A stretch of 64,000 bases of DNA. Origin: Sphingomonas lacunae. Lineage in GTDB: Bacteria; Pseudomonadota; Alphaproteobacteria; Sphingomonadales; Sphingomonadaceae. The first letter of the stretch is position 1, and every line of letters starts with the position of its first letter. This document shows positions 1 through 8,150 of the stretch, piece after piece. Under the pieces are notes generated by a model. That model was not told the origin of the DNA. It was given only the letters and a program-made list of their open reading frames with translations, and did no database searches. Both the position numbers and the translations under genes were made by a program. The stretch covers positions 1,674,001 through 1,738,000 of the forward strand of contig NZ_CP053015.1 of assembly GCF_012979535.1 (NCBI RefSeq), given 5' to 3'.

Positions 1-2
1 AG

Positions 3-329
3 CCGCTTGATCTTTCGGCAGCCCGGCTTGATGATCTTCTTGCCCGGCTGGAAACTGGTCTTGGGCGTCGCCAAGGTCTGGCGCCGACCGCGCCCCCGGC
101 GGCCGCGGTAGCGGGATTGGATGTGGCAGCTTCGACCAATGCTGCGGAGCGGGTTGATCCGGTGCAGCCCTTTGCGCCACAGGTCGCCCATGCTGTTCCG
201 AGCCAATCCTTCGCGACATCCCGGCCGGCGCCGCGTGACGAGCCCCAGGATCCAGCCTATCCCCAAGATCCGGCGCTGGCCGCCGCGCTCAGGACGTTGC
301 GCCGGATGAACCAGCAAGCCACCGCCTGA
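3..329 (+). CDS. C-terminal part of an unrecognised protein, cut by window edge
   Basis: The reading frame is open from the left edge and ends at a TGA at 327-329, so only the last 108 or so residues are present and the true start lies outside the window. The visible part begins with a Leu/Asp-rich amphipathic stretch, passes through an Ala/Pro-rich linker and ends in a short helix-like tail (LAAALRTLRRMNQQATA). A TTG at 117 could be mistaken for a start, but the frame continues upstream with normal codon use. I do not recognise the family. The next gene is convergent 18 bases away. Confidence 0.55.
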   Translation, partial: PLDLSAARLDDLLARLETGLGRRQGLAPTAPPAAAVAGLDVAASTNAAERVDPVQPFAPQVAHAVPSQSFATSRPAPRDEPQDPAYPQDPALAAALRTLRRMNQQATA

Positions 330-347
330 GTCAGGGCAGGGGCGCCG

Positions 348-692
348 TCAATCGGCGGTCACCGTCAATATTTCGATCGTCAGCGGTAGCCATGACTGTC
401 CGCTGTCATCACTTTGGCGCGGCCGGATGGCCAATGTACAATCGGCCACAATTTCCCCCCGCAAGGAGAATTCATGGTCGGGCAGCGCCGCCAGTGTCGC
501 CGGCATCGGCGCGTCACGGCTTGGCAATGGCAGGCGGAAATCGATGCTGTGCCGCGCCCCGGCAAAGGTCGCGCTGGCCCACTCGCGTTCCCGGCAGCTT
601 CCCGGTTGTGCGCCTGGCCCCAACAGGTCGGCCAATTGCCTGAGCAGGCGCATGGCCGTGCCATTGTTGCGTTCTGTCGACTGTGTGCTCAT
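348..692 (-). CDS. conserved small protein of unknown function
   Basis: A 114-residue protein with no signal peptide, membrane segment or motif that I recognise. It is predicted soluble and cytoplasmic. Its start codon overlaps the stop of the upstream gene by four bases (ATGA at 689-692), so the two are probably co-transcribed and translationally coupled. Both may be read from the promoter region that also holds the dyad at 992-1011, but no function can be derived from the sequence alone. Confidence 0.6.
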   Translation of the reverse strand: MSTQSTERNNGTAMRLLRQLADLLGPGAQPGSCREREWASATFAGARHSIDFRLPLPSRDAPMPATLAALPDHEFSLRGEIVADCTLAIRPRQSDDSGQSWLPLTIEILTVTAD

Positions 693-925
693 TCCCTTGT
701 GGCTCCTGAGGTTTCGGCGCGAACAGGATCAGGTCCCCGACTGCGCACAATGTTCATGAAATGTTCCGCACGACATCGCACCCGGAGGCCCGGTTCACGG
801 CCCTGCCGCAGGTCAAAGACAAAGCGGGGGTCGCCCATGGCACGACGCCCGAAGGTGGTGGCCGCCATACCGTTTTCGCGCAGGAAGCGCTCAACAGTCA
901 TGATCAGTGGTCGGTCTATGCCCAC
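689..925 (-). CDS. small protein of unknown function, coupled to downstream gene
   Basis: A 78-residue basic protein. The N-terminal 45 residues (IMTVERFLRENGMAATTFGR and following) look like a compact helical unit reminiscent of helix-turn-helix or DNA-binding minidomains, but I cannot assign it to a family. It overlaps the following gene by four bases (ATGA) and is divergent from the S24-family repressor at 1035. The shared 109-base intergenic region holds a perfect inverted repeat, so this two-gene unit is a candidate target of that repressor. The regulatory link is inference. Confidence 0.55.
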   Translation of the reverse strand: MGIDRPLIMTVERFLRENGMAATTFGRRAMGDPRFVFDLRQGREPGLRVRCRAEHFMNIVRSRGPDPVRAETSGATRE

Positions 926-991
926 GGATGGTTCCTCCTTTTACGACAAGCACAGGGCGAGTCGCCCGTCTGCTTACTGACTGCTCGTTGA

Positions 992-1018
992 TTTCCTACT
1001 TGTCTAGGAAAAATCCTA
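992..1018. promoter_or_regulatory. dyad operator between divergent genes
   Basis: TTTCCTA (992-998) and TAGGAAA (1005-1011) form a perfect 7-bp inverted repeat around a 6-bp spacer. A further TCCTA lies at 1014-1018, exactly 20 bp from the TCCTA in the first arm. The site sits 24 bases upstream of the S24-family repressor start and upstream of the divergent two-gene unit, the usual place for an autoregulatory operator. Binding is inferred, not shown. Confidence 0.5.
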
Positions 1019-1034
1019 TTGCTATTGATCCGCC

Positions 1035-1712
1035 ATGGAGCAATCGCTTTCACCCGATGATCCGCGTGCGGTTCTGGACCGGCTGGTCAGTGACCGTGGG
1101 GAGGATTATGCGCGCCTTTCCCGGCTGATTGGCCGCAACCCCGCTTATATCCAGCAGTTCATCAAGCGGGGCTCGCCACGGCGCCTGTCCGAGAGTGATC
1201 GCGCGACGCTGGCCGCCTATTTCCGGATTGATGAGGTTCTGCTCGGAGGACCTCAGCGAGCATCCGGACCCGCCGGTGGCGCCGGACAGGTGCTGGTGGC
1301 GGTACCCCATCTCGATGTTGGCGCATCGGCCGGACCAGGGTCTGTCGCCGAGGATGAACGCGCGTCGGCACTTTTTGGCTTTGATCCCCGATGGTTGCGC
1401 AAAGTGTCGGCACAACCACAACAATTGGCGATTATCCGCGTCGAAGGGGATTCAATGGTGCCAACCCTTTCGCATGGCGACGACATCATGGTCGATCCGT
1501 CAGACGCGGCGGAACGTTTGCGGGACGGTATCTATGTCCTGCGCCGTGATGGCGTCTTGATGGTCAAACGTATTGCTTGCCCGGTGGCACAGCGCACTGG
1601 CCGGGTGAGCATCATCAGCGATAATGGTGCCTATCCGCGCGAAGATGGTGTGGCGGTGGAGGGGCTGACGATTGTTGGGCGGGTCGTGTGGGCAGGGCGG
1701 CGCATCAGTTGA
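1035..1712 (+). CDS. S24-family (LexA/CI-like) transcriptional regulator
   Basis: This 225-residue protein joins a helix-turn-helix-like N-terminus (about residues 25-52, ARLSRLIGRNPAYIQQFIKR) to a C-terminal S24 peptidase/LexA-type domain. The serine of the GDSM motif (S140) and the lysine of VMVKRI (K178) match the Ser-Lys catalytic dyad of LexA-type self-cleaving repressors, and GDDIMVD fits the conserved strand between them. Regulators of this class respond to stress or phage signals by autocleavage or by simple binding. No clear Ala-Gly or Cys-Gly cleavage site stands out in the linker, so cleavage is uncertain. A dyad at 992-1011 suggests autoregulation and control of the divergent small genes. 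Confidence 0.85.
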   Translation: MEQSLSPDDPRAVLDRLVSDRGEDYARLSRLIGRNPAYIQQFIKRGSPRRLSESDRATLAAYFRIDEVLLGGPQRASGPAGGAGQVLVAVPHLDVGASAGPGSVAEDERASALFGFDPRWLRKVSAQPQQLAIIRVEGDSMVPTLSHGDDIMVDPSDAAERLRDGIYVLRRDGVLMVKRIACPVAQRTGRVSIISDNGAYPREDGVAVEGLTIVGRVVWAGRRIS

Positions 1713-1724
1713 GCCGGCTCTGGT

Positions 1725-2555
1725 TCATTCAACGTCGCAATAGACTTCGCGGATCACGCCGCTCTGCAAATAGCGGGTAAAGCGATCAAGCGCGTGTTGC
1801 GCGTTCCTGATGCTGACAGGTGTCATGCGGCGCGGTGCGACCCGGCCAGCGGCAATGATGGATGTCAGCGCATCTGGTGCAACAGTGAGGATGCGGCCAC
1901 GACGCGGAGTCGAGGCCGAAATGACTCCGACTACCTCACCATTGGCGGATACAACGGGTCCGCCGCTGGCACCGCCCAGCTCTCCGTCAAATTCGGGCAT
2001 CCGTCGTCCTTCGGCCCAGACCAGTTGCGATTCATTGTGATTCTGGTGCCGGATTACCGTCGAACCAAGATATTGGGATGTGATGACTGCCGGTTCACCT
2101 TCGGGAAACCCCATGTGATAGGCAATAGTGCCGGGTCCGGGTTCTGCCGTGCTTACCGGCAATGCGTCGGGCGCGTTCAGGGCGCCGGACAACAGTGTCA
2201 CATCATCGCGCAAGCTCTGTGTAACTCGACGAACGGGGCGGACATCGCCGTCTTGAATCAGGCCAACGCGCAGGCACCGCCTCGTCACATGGGCCGCCGT
2301 CAACCAGATCCCGCTGGTGTCGATGGCAAAGCCGGTTCCCATGCGACTGCCCTCAGGCTCGCTGTCGTCAATGACAAAGGTCTCGTTCAGTTGTGGCGTG
2401 CGTTGCGGCATCGGCCTGCGGTCCGATCGCAATTCGGCGCGCTGCTGGACGTCAACATTGATGCTGACGCTCACCTGGAAAGCATCACGAAGGATCAGGG
2501 CCAGGACAAAAAGTGTCAGTGCCCCCCCGATCAGAATGGCGGAGTATCCGCGCAT
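1725..2555 (-). CDS. membrane-anchored trypsin-like serine protease
   Basis: A 276-residue protein with one N-terminal membrane segment (residues 5-22) followed by a trypsin-like (S1C/S1B) domain facing the periplasm. The triad is visible: H89 in TAAHV, D118 in RDDVTLL and S197 in GGASGGP. There is no PDZ domain, so it is shorter than DegP/DegS proteases. Its start lies two bases after the stop of the DUF350 gene, which indicates one transcript. A role in envelope quality control or signalling is likely from the family; the substrate is unknown. The C-terminal 60 residues after the protease core are not assigned. Confidence 0.85.
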   Translation of the reverse strand: MRGYSAILIGGALTLFVLALILRDAFQVSVSINVDVQQRAELRSDRRPMPQRTPQLNETFVIDDSEPEGSRMGTGFAIDTSGIWLTAAHVTRRCLRVGLIQDGDVRPVRRVTQSLRDDVTLLSGALNAPDALPVSTAEPGPGTIAYHMGFPEGEPAVITSQYLGSTVIRHQNHNESQLVWAEGRRMPEFDGELGGASGGPVVSANGEVVGVISASTPRRGRILTVAPDALTSIIAAGRVAPRRMTPVSIRNAQHALDRFTRYLQSGVIREVYCDVE

Positions 2556-2557
2556 GA

Positions 2558-2980
2558 TCAGCCCGCAATGGCTGCGGTGACAAGGAAGGAACTGCCCAGA
2601 CGGATCATCAGCAAATAAATGGCTGCAGCGATGTCATTGTTCTGCAATCGGGTCGGCATGTCGCCAAGCACCCGGTTGAGCATCAGGAATGTGAGGAACT
2701 GGACGCCGAGGATCGGTATGCTCCAGATGATGATGTCCCACAGGCTGACAGAGCCGGCGAGGCAAAAGGCCAGCGGCAGGGCAAGGCCCATGGCAACCCC
2801 GCCTGACGATATGGCCGTGGCGATATTGCCTTCGCGAATGAGCTTCAGCTCATTGTGCGGCGTCACCCAGTAATAGAGTGACATGGTCAGCAGCCAGAGG
2901 ATCAGCGTCACAACGAAATGCAACAGCAGGACAGGAAATCCCGCGATCAATGTCTGTAAGACGATGAGACCGTTATCCAT
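2558..2980 (-). CDS. DUF350 family inner-membrane protein
   Basis: A protein of 140 residues with four predicted membrane helices and the characteristic DUF350 segment IREGNIATAISSGGVAMGLA between helices 1 and 2. I chose the ATG at 2980; a GTG at 3004 is also in frame but adds eight residues of poor quality. DUF350 proteins are small membrane proteins of unclear function, often next to envelope-stress genes. Here it is followed after two bases by the trypsin-like protease, so the two probably act together at the inner membrane. Confidence 0.8.
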   Translation of the reverse strand: MDNGLIVLQTLIAGFPVLLLHFVVTLILWLLTMSLYYWVTPHNELKLIREGNIATAISSGGVAMGLALPLAFCLAGSVSLWDIIIWSIPILGVQFLTFLMLNRVLGDMPTRLQNNDIAAAIYLLMIRLGSSFLVTAAIAG

Positions 2981-3143
2981 GGCACCAAGCTGCCGCAGCG
3001 GCACGCAGGTCTCAAGCGAATTCTATCAACAAATGACCGTAAATAGTTCCATTTTGGCAGTTTTCCCGCGATCGACGAAAAACGGTCTGAATCAGCGGAA
3101 CTTTTGGCCTTAATGCCGGTTTTACCCGGTCACACCTTCCGGC

Positions 3144-4241
3144 CTAGCGGCAGACACAACGGGCCGCTGGCCGGGGTGCGGGGGCCCGCCGTGCGGCGCG
3201 ACGCGCCGGAGTCGCACGACGAACGGCCGGGCGAGAAGCGGGTACCGCGACCGTTTCATACCAGGTCTCGGTTTCCTCGATGATGATCGGGGCGCTGTAA
3301 GTCACACCAATCGGCTGCACATAGGCCACGCCGCTCTCCGCATAGGCAGTTGCCGGAGCGGTCGCATAGCCACCGGCCGCATAGTCGGTCGCCGCGCCAT
3401 AGCCTCCGGTTTCCGATGCCCATGTATCACACAGGCGGGATTCGGTCGCGGCGTTGCGGGCGCCGGTGACGCACAATTCGGCCAATTCCTCCGATGTGTA
3501 AACGCGGTCAGATCCCGGCAACACCCATCCGCGGGTGATGCCGTCGGCTGCGGTCGAACGGTAACGGACCGGAGTGCCACGATAACCGGCAACCGGGTAG
3601 GTCCCTACCGGATAGCCATAAGCGACCGGCGCCGAACGATATTCAACAGAACGTGACCGCAACCATTCATCACAGGCCCGCCGGTCTTCGTTGCGGTCAA
3701 TTACCGCGCCGGCAATGGCACCGGCACCTGCGCCCAGCAGGGTGCCTGCCGTGCGGTTCCCGCGACCAGCCACACGATTGCCGACGACGCCGCCAACCAC
3801 GCCGCCGATGGCCGCGCCGCCCAGGCCGTTGTCGGGTCGGCACAGACGGGCCATGTCGGCATCGCTGTAGCGGCGCACGGTGTTGCTGCGGCGTGCTGTG
3901 GTGCGGCTGCGATTGCTGCTGCGTTCGCGCACCCGGGTCGGGGCGGGGACGTCGTACCCTGCGCCGCGATTGTCATAGGTTCCTTCGTAGCGACCTTCGT
4001 AGGCACGCGGATCACCGTCGATCCAGCGGCCATTCCATTCGCCCTGCCAGCGGCCGCGATAATCATATTCGGTTGGCACGCGGTCATCACCGCTGACATA
4101 GACGACCTCATCCTGCGGCAGATCGCTGTTGATGATCGTTACCCGTCGCTCGACGCGGCTCTCGCCATAGTGATTCGCCATCGCGGCATCAGCGTGCCAA
4201 GCAGCAAATCCAGCAATTCCAACGAGCAACAGGGTGCGCAT
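3144..4241 (-). CDS. exported glycine-zipper (17 kDa antigen-type) protein
   Basis: A 365-residue exported protein. The ATG at 4241 gives a clean signal peptide (MRTLLLVGIAGFAAWHADAA); an upstream ATG at 4274 would add 11 residues and spoil it. Around residues 145-185 a glycine-zipper 2TM segment (GGAAIGGVVGGVVGNRV, then LLGAGAGAIAGAVI) matches the Rickettsia 17 kDa surface antigen type, which inserts in or packs against the outer membrane. The rest is Tyr/Arg/Gly-rich with an Arg/Ala/Pro-rich tail ending in CVCR, two cysteines that are unusual. No lipobox is seen. It stands alone between the DUF350 operon and the sulfoxide reductase gene. Confidence 0.75.
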   Translation of the reverse strand: MRTLLLVGIAGFAAWHADAAMANHYGESRVERRVTIINSDLPQDEVVYVSGDDRVPTEYDYRGRWQGEWNGRWIDGDPRAYEGRYEGTYDNRGAGYDVPAPTRVRERSSNRSRTTARRSNTVRRYSDADMARLCRPDNGLGGAAIGGVVGGVVGNRVAGRGNRTAGTLLGAGAGAIAGAVIDRNEDRRACDEWLRSRSVEYRSAPVAYGYPVGTYPVAGYRGTPVRYRSTAADGITRGWVLPGSDRVYTSEELAELCVTGARNAATESRLCDTWASETGGYGAATDYAAGGYATAPATAYAESGVAYVQPIGVTYSAPIIIEETETWYETVAVPASRPAVRRATPARRAARRAPAPRPAARCVCR

Positions 4242-4393
4242 GTTCAACACTCCGGGCTGATTAATCAGCCGCAAATGACTATGGTTGACGTACTGTTAGC
4301 ATTTCCGCCGCAGACACGCCTACTGGCAGAATGGTGCCCTTGTCCTGAATTGGGGCGGAAATTAACTGTCGGTTCGGATCGATAGTGTCGGAA

Positions 4394-4885
4394 TCAGCGC
4401 CGTTCGGCCAGTCGCGCGCCAATCCGGGCCATCATGGCTTCGGCACCCAGCGCGTCATCAGGGGTGAAACGGCCGGGGCTTGGGCTGTCGAGATCAAGCA
4501 CGCCGATGAGCCTGCCGTCACACAGGATGGGCACCACCAGTTCGGACCGGCTGGCCGCGTCACAGGCTATATGGCCGGGAAAGGCATGCACATCCTCTAC
4601 CAGCTGGGTCGAACGTGTCCGTGCGGCCGCGCCGCACACGCCGCGATCGAGGCTGATTCGGATACAAGCCGATTTGCCCTGGAACGGCCCCAGCACCAAC
4701 TCGGTCCCGTCAAAGCGGTAAAATCCCGCCCAGTTCAGATCAGGGATGGCCTGCCAAATCAGGGCCGCGACATTGGCCATATTGGCAATGGCATCGACCT
4801 CATCCGCCGTGATTGCGTCGGCGGCATCGGCAAGCTCCGCCCACAGGGTGGCGGGGTCGGCGGCGGTGAAGTCAAAAGCAAACAT
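4394..4885 (-). CDS. msrC: GAF-domain free methionine-R-sulfoxide reductase
   Basis: A protein of 163 residues made of one GAF domain. It reduces free L-methionine-(R)-sulfoxide in the cytosol with thioredoxin as donor. The family fingerprint is present: the cysteine of GKSACIRI, the cysteine of RGVCG and the cysteine of GHIACD followed by SRSELVVPI, plus VLDLDSP near the end. I chose ATG 4885 because the protein then begins like its family (MFAFDFTAADP). An ATG at 4927 overlaps the arfB stop as TGATG and would add 14 residues, so translational coupling to arfB remains possible. Confidence 0.85.
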   Translation of the reverse strand: MFAFDFTAADPATLWAELADAADAITADEVDAIANMANVAALIWQAIPDLNWAGFYRFDGTELVLGPFQGKSACIRISLDRGVCGAAARTRSTQLVEDVHAFPGHIACDAASRSELVVPILCDGRLIGVLDLDSPSPGRFTPDDALGAEAMMARIGARLAERR

Positions 4886-4926
4886 GCCGCGTCCCATAAT
4901 CCGCGCTGCGCCAATTGTCGAAGGCA

Positions 4927-5352
4927 TCAGTCAAGGATGATCCGCCCGCGACCGGCCTTGATGCCGCTGCGTGCCTTTTTGGCGTCAACCCGCCGCGCCT
5001 TGGCCGCCTTGCTCGGCTTGGTCGCCTTGCGCGCCTTGGGCACAAAGGTGGCGGCGCGGATCATCGCGAACAGGCGCTCCCGCACCTCCTGCCGGTTCAT
5101 CGCCTGTGACCGGGACCCTTCTGACCGCAGGATGAGGACGCCGTCTGCCGTCATCCGCCGTCCGGCAATGGCGGCAAGGCGGTGCTTGACCGCTTCGGGC
5201 AGGTTGGGGCTGTTGCCGACGTCGAACCTCAGCTGCACCGCGCTGTCAGTGGTGTTGACATGCTGTCCGCCGGCCCCGGTCGACCGGACAAAGCTTTCCT
5301 CCAGCTCGTCGCTGTCGATGCTGATGGACCGGGTGACGGGGATGAGCGGCAT
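4927..5352 (-). CDS. arfB: alternative ribosome-rescue factor ArfB (peptidyl-tRNA hydrolase)
   Basis: A 141-residue protein with the class I release-factor catalytic motif GGQ (residues 28-30, in RSTGAGGQHVNTTDSAV) and a Lys/Arg/Ala-rich C-terminal tail (about residues 105-137) that in ArfB enters the empty mRNA channel. It lacks stop-codon recognition domains, as expected. ArfB frees ribosomes stalled at the 3' end of truncated mRNA by hydrolysing peptidyl-tRNA. It sits 6 bases after the pseudouridine synthase gene and just before the sulfoxide reductase gene, forming a three-gene minus-strand run. Confidence 0.93.
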   Translation of the reverse strand: MPLIPVTRSISIDSDELEESFVRSTGAGGQHVNTTDSAVQLRFDVGNSPNLPEAVKHRLAAIAGRRMTADGVLILRSEGSRSQAMNRQEVRERLFAMIRAATFVPKARKATKPSKAAKARRVDAKKARSGIKAGRGRIILD

Positions 5353-5358
5353 GGCACG

Positions 5359-6033
5359 TCAATCCGCATCCGGATCGGCAAAACCCAGCGCGGCAAAGCG
5401 GGCAGGGAAGGGGGCGTGGGCATTGATCAGCGTCTTGCCCTCGCGCGCCAGGCTGAGGTCGGCGGCATGCAGCATGAGCCCGGCTTCATGCGTGGTGCCA
5501 TAGATGGGGTCGCCAACGATAGCATGGCCCAGCCCCGATGCGGCATGCACCCGCAGCTGGTGCGTTCGGCCGGTTTCGGGGTGAAAGGCGATCAGCGCAC
5601 GGCCAGCGGCGATGCTCATCACTTCCCACCTGGTCCGTGCGGATTTGGCGCCCTTGCTGTCCCCTGCGGCAGCAACGATGCGCCAGCCGTCTTCCTTGGT
5701 CGAAACCTTGGTCAGCGGCATGTCGATCAGCCCGCCTTCGCCCTCCGGCACGCCGTCGAGAATGGCGAGATAGCGTTTCGCCACCAGCCCCTGTTCAAAG
5801 GCGAGACTGAGGCGCTTGTGCGCTTTGGCGCTGCGGCCCAGCATCAGGCAACCCGAAGTGTCGCGGTCGAGCCTGTGCACCGGGCGGGGCCATTCGCGAT
5901 AGCCAAGCATCAGCGACTGGAGATGGTTTTCGACCGACAGGCTGCCGTCGCGTGGCGCATCGACCGGCAGGCCGGCCGGTTTGTCGACGATCAGCGCCTC
6001 GCTGTCGATATGGAGGACATGATCCGCAAGCAT
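5359..6033 (-). CDS. RluA-family pseudouridine synthase
   Basis: This protein of 224 residues isomerises uridine to pseudouridine in rRNA or tRNA. The catalytic motif HRLDRDTSG, with the catalytic aspartate, is clear, followed by KRYLAILDG and the late GRTHQLRVH motif, all typical of the RluA family. No S4 domain precedes the catalytic part, so it is of the RluA/RluE short type. I prefer the ATG at 6033 (MLADHVLHIDSEALIVDKPAG); an in-frame ATG at 6123 adds 30 residues without family support. The exact RNA target cannot be told. Confidence 0.88.
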   Translation of the reverse strand: MLADHVLHIDSEALIVDKPAGLPVDAPRDGSLSVENHLQSLMLGYREWPRPVHRLDRDTSGCLMLGRSAKAHKRLSLAFEQGLVAKRYLAILDGVPEGEGGLIDMPLTKVSTKEDGWRIVAAAGDSKGAKSARTRWEVMSIAAGRALIAFHPETGRTHQLRVHAASGLGHAIVGDPIYGTTHEAGLMLHAADLSLAREGKTLINAHAPFPARFAALGFADPDAD

Positions 6034-6178
6034 GGCCCGCCCATAGGGCAATAGCGTCCGCTTAGCGAGAGAAGAGCGCCGCTGCAAAACAGTCCGGAAC
6101 TTTACCGAAAATTTCCCCATCATGCGCTAAGGCGGGATCGACGTTCATCCCCCCCCCGCATTGGACACGCTGACGGCC

Positions 6179-7339
6179 ATGACCAGTACCACCGCCCGCA
6201 CCCTCCCTCGCAATCGCCTTTTCACCTCGGCAATGGCGCCGCTCTGCCTGCTGGCAGTGCTTGCCGGCTGCTCGCGTGAGGCGGATGATGCCCAGGCCTT
6301 TGCCCGCGGACAGGCCGCGATGGCCAAGGGCGATTATCACGTCGCCCGCGTTGAATTGATGAGTGCGGCGCGGCTCCATCCGGATGATCCGAAGGTGGCG
6401 ACCGCTCTGGCGCGGACCCTGCTTGAACTGGGAGATTGGCTCGGTGCGCGCGCAGCCGTCGCAGATGCACGCCGGTTGGGTTCAACTGACCCCCAGCTTG
6501 CCGTGCTCGAAGGGGAAGCGGCGGTGCTGGCGGGCGACCAGGAAGCGCTTCGTGCGGTGTTGCCGACATTGGCCGCGACACCTGCCGACAAGGCGCGGCT
6601 GGCTGCCGCCCTTGCCATGATGGGTGATGACAAGGCCGGCGGACTGGCGGCCTATCGCGCCGCCGCTGCCAGTTTTCCCGATGATGGCCGCGTGCATATC
6701 GAAGCGGGGCTTGCCGAATTGACGGCGGGCAATGTCAATGGTGCGGCTGGTCATGCCAGCCGAGCGCTGGCCCTGTCCCCCAAATTGCCGGGCAGCCACA
6801 TACTGGCTGGTCGTGTGGCCGAAGCGCAAGGACGGCGGGAGGCGGCACTGACCGCCTATGATCGCGCCGTGGCGGTCAGCCCTTCCAATGTCGCCGCCAA
6901 TCTGGGTCGTGCCGCCGCCTTGGGCGATCTGCAACGATTTGACGAGATGGAGGACGTACTCGACCGCGTCGATGTGCTTCAGGCCGGCAATCCGATCGCC
7001 GCCTATATGCGGGCCAAATTGCTGGCAACGCAGAACAAGACCGGTGAGGCGCTGAGCCTGCTCAATGCGACAGGGCAAAAGCTTGAAAATCACCTGCCCG
7101 CGCTTGTGCTGTCGGCCCAGTTGGCAGATCGCGAAGGGTTCGGCTCGCTTGCGATCAGCCGTATGCGGAGGGCCGTGTTGATGGCGCCGGGCGAGTTGCA
7201 CCTGTCCTACCTGCTGGCGGAAATGCTGTTCCGCAACGGCGAGCGCGATGCCGCACTTGCTGCACTCGCGCCGTTTGACAGCCTGTCCGAACAGCCGGTC
7301 GAAGTGGCACAGTTGCGCCGACAGATCAGCAGCCGCTGA
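6179..7339 (+). CDS. TPR lipoprotein
   Basis: A 386-residue exported protein. The N-terminus has a basic region, a hydrophobic segment and a lipobox (LAVLAGC), so it is probably anchored as a lipoprotein. The rest is helical with several degenerate tetratricopeptide repeats (for example ALTAYDRAVAVSPSNVAANLG). TPR lipoproteins serve as scaffolds for envelope assembly or exopolysaccharide systems; the PEP-CTERM-like protein encoded nearby makes a link with the PrsT-type TPR lipoproteins of that sorting system conceivable, but that is inference. The ATG at 6179 was chosen over 6161. A strong terminator follows. Confidence 0.75.
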   Translation: MTSTTARTLPRNRLFTSAMAPLCLLAVLAGCSREADDAQAFARGQAAMAKGDYHVARVELMSAARLHPDDPKVATALARTLLELGDWLGARAAVADARRLGSTDPQLAVLEGEAAVLAGDQEALRAVLPTLAATPADKARLAAALAMMGDDKAGGLAAYRAAAASFPDDGRVHIEAGLAELTAGNVNGAAGHASRALALSPKLPGSHILAGRVAEAQGRREAALTAYDRAVAVSPSNVAANLGRAAALGDLQRFDEMEDVLDRVDVLQAGNPIAAYMRAKLLATQNKTGEALSLLNATGQKLENHLPALVLSAQLADREGFGSLAISRMRRAVLMAPGELHLSYLLAEMLFRNGERDAALAALAPFDSLSEQPVEVAQLRRQISSR

Positions 7340-7360
7340 TCCGGCCTGCACCCGCAAGCC

Positions 7361-7406
7361 AAAAAGGGAGGGGGAGTGGTCCGGGCGCGGACCACTCCCC
7401 CCTTTT
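7361..7406. terminator. bidirectional intrinsic terminator
   Basis: A 14-bp perfect stem (7370-7383 with 7388-7401, loop GGCG) is followed by TTTT at 7403-7406 on the plus strand and preceded by AAAAA at 7361-7365, which gives a T-run on the minus strand. It lies between the convergent TPR lipoprotein and PEP-CTERM-like genes and can serve both. Confidence 0.9.
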
Positions 7407-7441
7407 GTCTGAAACCCCGGGCGAACAGCCCGGCGGCGAGA

Positions 7442-7915
7442 TCAGGCTTCCTTGCGACGGCGACGCATGCGGGCCGCAGCAACGCCCAGAAGGCCAAGAC
7501 CGAACAGGCCGACCATGCCCGGACCCGGTACCGGCGTTGCGCCACCCGAGGAACCACCCGACGAACCGCCGCTGCTGGTCGACGACGTGCTGCCACCGGT
7601 CGATGTCGATGTGCTGCCACCGGTCGAGCTGGTGACGCCGCTGCTGGTGCCGCCCGACGAGGTGCTGCTCCAGCCGCCCGAGGTGCTGCTGGTCGAGCTC
7701 GAACCACCCGATGATGTGCTGGTTGATGTGGTCGCGCATGAGCCGGCGTGGCCACAGTTGCAGTAATGCTTGTGGCTGGACGAATAATTGCCCCAGCCGC
7801 TCCAGCTGCCAAAGCCACCCCAGTTGCCAAAGCTGAATGTTGCCGCTGCTGGCGCGGTCACCAGTGCCACAGCCAAAGCAGTCATACCCAGAGCGATCCT
7901 GTTTCCCTTAACCAT
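7442..7915 (-). CDS. secreted Ser/Thr/Gly-rich protein with PEP-CTERM-like anchor
   Basis: This 157-residue protein has a signal peptide (MVKGNRIALGMTALAVALVTAPAAA), a Trp/Gly/Ser segment, one HYCNCGHAGSC cysteine cluster, then about 75 residues of almost pure Ser/Thr/Gly. The C-terminus is a tripartite sorting signal: TPVPGPGM, a hydrophobic helix (VGLFGLGLLGVAAA) and RMRRRRKEA. This resembles PEP-CTERM/exosortase signals with VPGPG in place of VPEPA. Such proteins are glycosylated and surface-displayed. I chose ATG 7915 because it starts the signal peptide; ATG 7978 adds 21 unlikely residues. No exosortase gene is in the window. Confidence 0.7.
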   Translation of the reverse strand: MVKGNRIALGMTALAVALVTAPAAATFSFGNWGGFGSWSGWGNYSSSHKHYCNCGHAGSCATTSTSTSSGGSSSTSSTSGGWSSTSSGGTSSGVTSSTGGSTSTSTGGSTSSTSSGGSSGGSSGGATPVPGPGMVGLFGLGLLGVAAARMRRRRKEA

Positions 7916-8116
7916 TGTACACCCCATTTTCTGATCTGATTGGGGTAAAGCAGGATTCGTGCCAAAATGGCGATTCAAACGCTTACATGGTTAACGGATC
8001 ACCGACCGTAAGAGTTTTCGACAGGACTCATGGTTAATCGCGACCGCTCCGGTGTCTACGGCAGGCGCCCGTCACGCTCCTTGACCCATATGGCACCGCG
8101 CCCGGTTAGCCGGGTT

Positions 8117-8150
8117 GGCCCCTTCCCTGGGTGGGGGAAGGGAAGGGGCC
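8117..8150. repeat. 11-bp intergenic hairpin, likely end of pirin transcript
   Basis: GGCCCCTTCCC (8117-8127) pairs perfectly with GGGAAGGGGCC (8140-8150) around a G-rich 12-base loop. It lies 24 bases past the pirin stop on the minus strand. No T-run follows on that strand, so it may act as a Rho-dependent stop, a mRNA end stabiliser, or simply be one of the dispersed C/G-rich hairpins seen in sphingomonads (compare 24324-24347). Confidence 0.5.
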
